From the NCBI GenBank assembly GCA_946184715.1, contig CAMHGU010000035.1, positions 1-13,921 on the forward strand: DNA of 13,921 nucleotides, read 5' to 3'. Below are positions 12,741 to 13,921 of the stretch, piece after piece. Position numbers and translations under genes: made by a program. Within the stretch, counting starts at the first letter, position 1, and each line of letters begins with the position of its first letter. The stretch comes from an uncultured bacterium. Its GTDB lineage: Bacteria; Bacteroidota; Bacteroidia; Bacteroidales; Muribaculaceae. Below the pieces are notes generated by a model, which saw only the letters and a program-made list of their open reading frames with translations, was not told the DNA's origin and ran no database searches.

Positions 12741-13172
12741 ATGAAGATATTAATTATCAACGGACCCAATCTCAATCTGCTGGGCACCCGCGAGCCCGAA
12801 ATCTACGGCACCCTGACAATGGAGACCTATCTGGAGCAGCTACGCGCGCGCTTTGCCGAAGTCGAAATCGACCTCTATCAGAGCAATAGCGAGGGCGCCA
12901 TCATCGATAAGCTCCACTCGGCGCGTGGCGCCTATGCCGGCGTGGTGCTCAACGCCGGGGCCTATACCCACTACTCCATCGCTATTGCCGACGCTATCCG
13001 CGCTGTGAGCCCGCTGCCGGTGGTGGAAGTGCATATCAGCAATGTGGCCGCGCGTGAGGAGTTCCGGCGCCGGTCGGTCATCGCGCCGGCCTGCCGCGGC
13101 TCTATAGTGGGATTCGGAATGATGAGCTACGACCTCGCCGTTGAGGCTCTGACTAAGGAGGCCGCCTTATGA
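12741..13172 (+). CDS. aroQ: 3-dehydroquinate dehydratase, type II
   Basis: This 143-residue enzyme dehydrates 3-dehydroquinate to 3-dehydroshikimate, the third step of the shikimate route to aromatic amino acids. Family features are NGPNLNLLGTREPEIYG (7-23) with catalytic Tyr22, LNAGAYTHYS (70-79) with substrate-binding Asn71, and EVHISN (96-101) with catalytic His98. Length is typical of the dodecameric type II family. The ATG at 12741 was chosen because the longer open frame upstream only crosses xerD antisense. The stop codon overlaps the next start as ATGA, so aroQ and the methyltransferase gene are likely translated together. Confidence 0.97.
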   Translation: MKILIINGPNLNLLGTREPEIYGTLTMETYLEQLRARFAEVEIDLYQSNSEGAIIDKLHSARGAYAGVVLNAGAYTHYSIAIADAIRAVSPLPVVEVHISNVAAREEFRRRSVIAPACRGSIVGFGMMSYDLAVEALTKEAAL

Positions 13173-13804
13173 CCGAGGAGCTTGAAGAGTATCTGCTCGG
13201 CCACATTGATGCCGAGCCGGAACTGCTGCGCCGTATCAATCGCACTACCAACGTCACCCTTATCAACGGGCGAATGTGCTCCGGCCACCTACAGGGCCGT
13301 CTGCTGCGTATGCTCACCACGATGATAGCTCCCAAGCTCGCCATCGAGATAGGCACCTTCACCGGCTACTCCGCGCTCTGCATTGCCGAGGGATTGCCCG
13401 AGGGAGGCGCGCTCCACACCTTCGACATCAACGATGAGATAGAGGAGATTGCCGCGGCCAACTTCGCGGAGTCGCCCTACGGCCGGCTTATCACAATGCA
13501 CATAGGCGATGCCCTGGAGCTGGTGCCGCAAGTGGCCGGCGCCGAGAGCGTCGATATGGCCTTTATCGACGGCAACAAACGCCACTATACGGAATATTAC
13601 GAGATGATGCTGCCCCTGCTGCGCCGCGGAGGCTATATCTTGGCCGACAACACGCTGTGGGGCGGCAAAGTGACCGACACGACGGCCCACGATGCGCAGA
13701 CCCTCGGCATTCTCCGCTTCAACGACCATGTAGCCGCCGACGAGCGAGTGGAGCGAGTAATCCTTCCGCTGCGCGATGGCCTCACCATCATCCGCAAGCG
13801 CTGA
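13169..13804 (+). CDS. Class I SAM-dependent O-methyltransferase (CCoAOMT-like)
   Basis: This 211-residue protein belongs to the metal-dependent caffeoyl-CoA/catechol O-methyltransferase group. The SAM-binding motif I is AIEIGTFTGYSAL (58-70), the second-strand acidic region is HTFDIND (83-89), and the metal/substrate region is AFIDGNKRHYTEYY (131-144), with Asp134 and then Asp160-Asn161 in LADNTLWGG as the expected metal ligands. Bacterial members methylate catechol-like hydroxyls or have unknown substrates; none can be inferred here. It overlaps aroQ by ATGA, but shikimate intermediates are not an established substrate. Its stop is only 5 bases from the stop of the convergent gene. Confidence 0.93.
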   Translation: MTEELEEYLLGHIDAEPELLRRINRTTNVTLINGRMCSGHLQGRLLRMLTTMIAPKLAIEIGTFTGYSALCIAEGLPEGGALHTFDINDEIEEIAAANFAESPYGRLITMHIGDALELVPQVAGAESVDMAFIDGNKRHYTEYYEMMLPLLRRGGYILADNTLWGGKVTDTTAHDAQTLGILRFNDHVAADERVERVILPLRDGLTIIRKR

Positions 13805-13809
13805 CTTCG

Positions 13810-13921
13810 CTATTGCCTTATTACTCCCTCGATATGGGCTGACACATCGGTGCCGTAGAGCGAGCCGTCGCGGTTCAGGTCGGCTTCGATAAAGAAAGGA
13901 TTGCCGGCATCGAATGGCCCG
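13810..13921 (-). CDS. Partial CDS: C-terminus with dockerin/EF-hand-like repeat
   Basis: Only the last 37 codons lie in the window; the 5' part is beyond the right edge. The translation contains DLNRDGSLYGTDVSAHIEGVI and ends at a TAG (13812-13810). Spacing of acidic and polar residues (D-x-N-x-D-G-x-L-x-x-x-D, then a hydrophobic helix) matches one calcium-binding loop-helix of type I dockerin repeats, which are common at the ends of secreted or surface proteins in Bacteroidales. The parent protein cannot be named. Because only a short fragment is seen, the coding call rests on frame openness, the motif and a stop placed neatly after it. Confidence 0.6.
   Translation of the reverse strand, partial: GPFDAGNPFFIEADLNRDGSLYGTDVSAHIEGVIRQ

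Overview
The window reads as a chromosomal segment of a Bacteroidales bacterium with fairly GC-rich coding DNA, most likely in or near Muribaculaceae. The support for this is the Bacteroidetes-type promoter signature (TAnnTTTG at -7, in several cases with TTG 19-20 bp upstream), the absence of obvious Shine-Dalgarno sequences, an OmpA with the 'GYASPEG' variant, the NagB-like/LmbE fusion of about 660 residues typical of Bacteroidetes, the order acpP-fabF-rnc followed by convergent xerD, and a tRNA without encoded CCA. The family placement is inference from general resemblance.

Layout, left to right. (1) 1-1330: an OmpA-family porin/peptidoglycan-binding protein on the minus strand, with a clear promoter and a strong 3' hairpin. 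(2) 1534-3661: a NagB-like/LmbE fusion gene on the minus strand with its own promoter and a 3' hairpin. (3) 3702-7443: a five-gene minus-strand cluster, lemA, a small cytosolic TPM-domain gene, then three tandem secreted, membrane-anchored TPM-domain (YgcG-type) paralogues; one promoter is visible upstream of lemA. (4) 7473-8732: mltG, an endolytic murein transglycosylase, minus strand. (5) 8806-8990: tRNA-Ser(GCT) with promoter and terminator. (6) 9179-11757: acpP, fabF and rnc on the plus strand (fatty-acid synthesis and RNA processing), with two large stem-loops between acpP and fabF. (7) 11748-12668: xerD, minus strand, convergent with rnc. (8) 12741-13804: aroQ and an O-methyltransferase gene, plus strand, overlapping by ATGA, divergent from xerD. 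(9) 13810-13921: the 3' end of a minus-strand gene encoding a dockerin/EF-hand-like C-terminus, cut by the window edge.

Most of the window is core housekeeping DNA (cell envelope, lipid synthesis, chromosome dimer resolution, shikimate pathway). No phage, insertion sequence, CRISPR array or toxin system was seen. The least understood part is the LemA/TPM cluster. Its three secreted TPM paralogues share the N-terminal domain and a tryptophan-ended glycine-rich tail, but their linkers are entirely different, which suggests an envelope assembly whose C-terminal tail has a specific role. The NagB-like half of the fusion protein has lost the deaminase catalytic residues while its LmbE half keeps its metal site.
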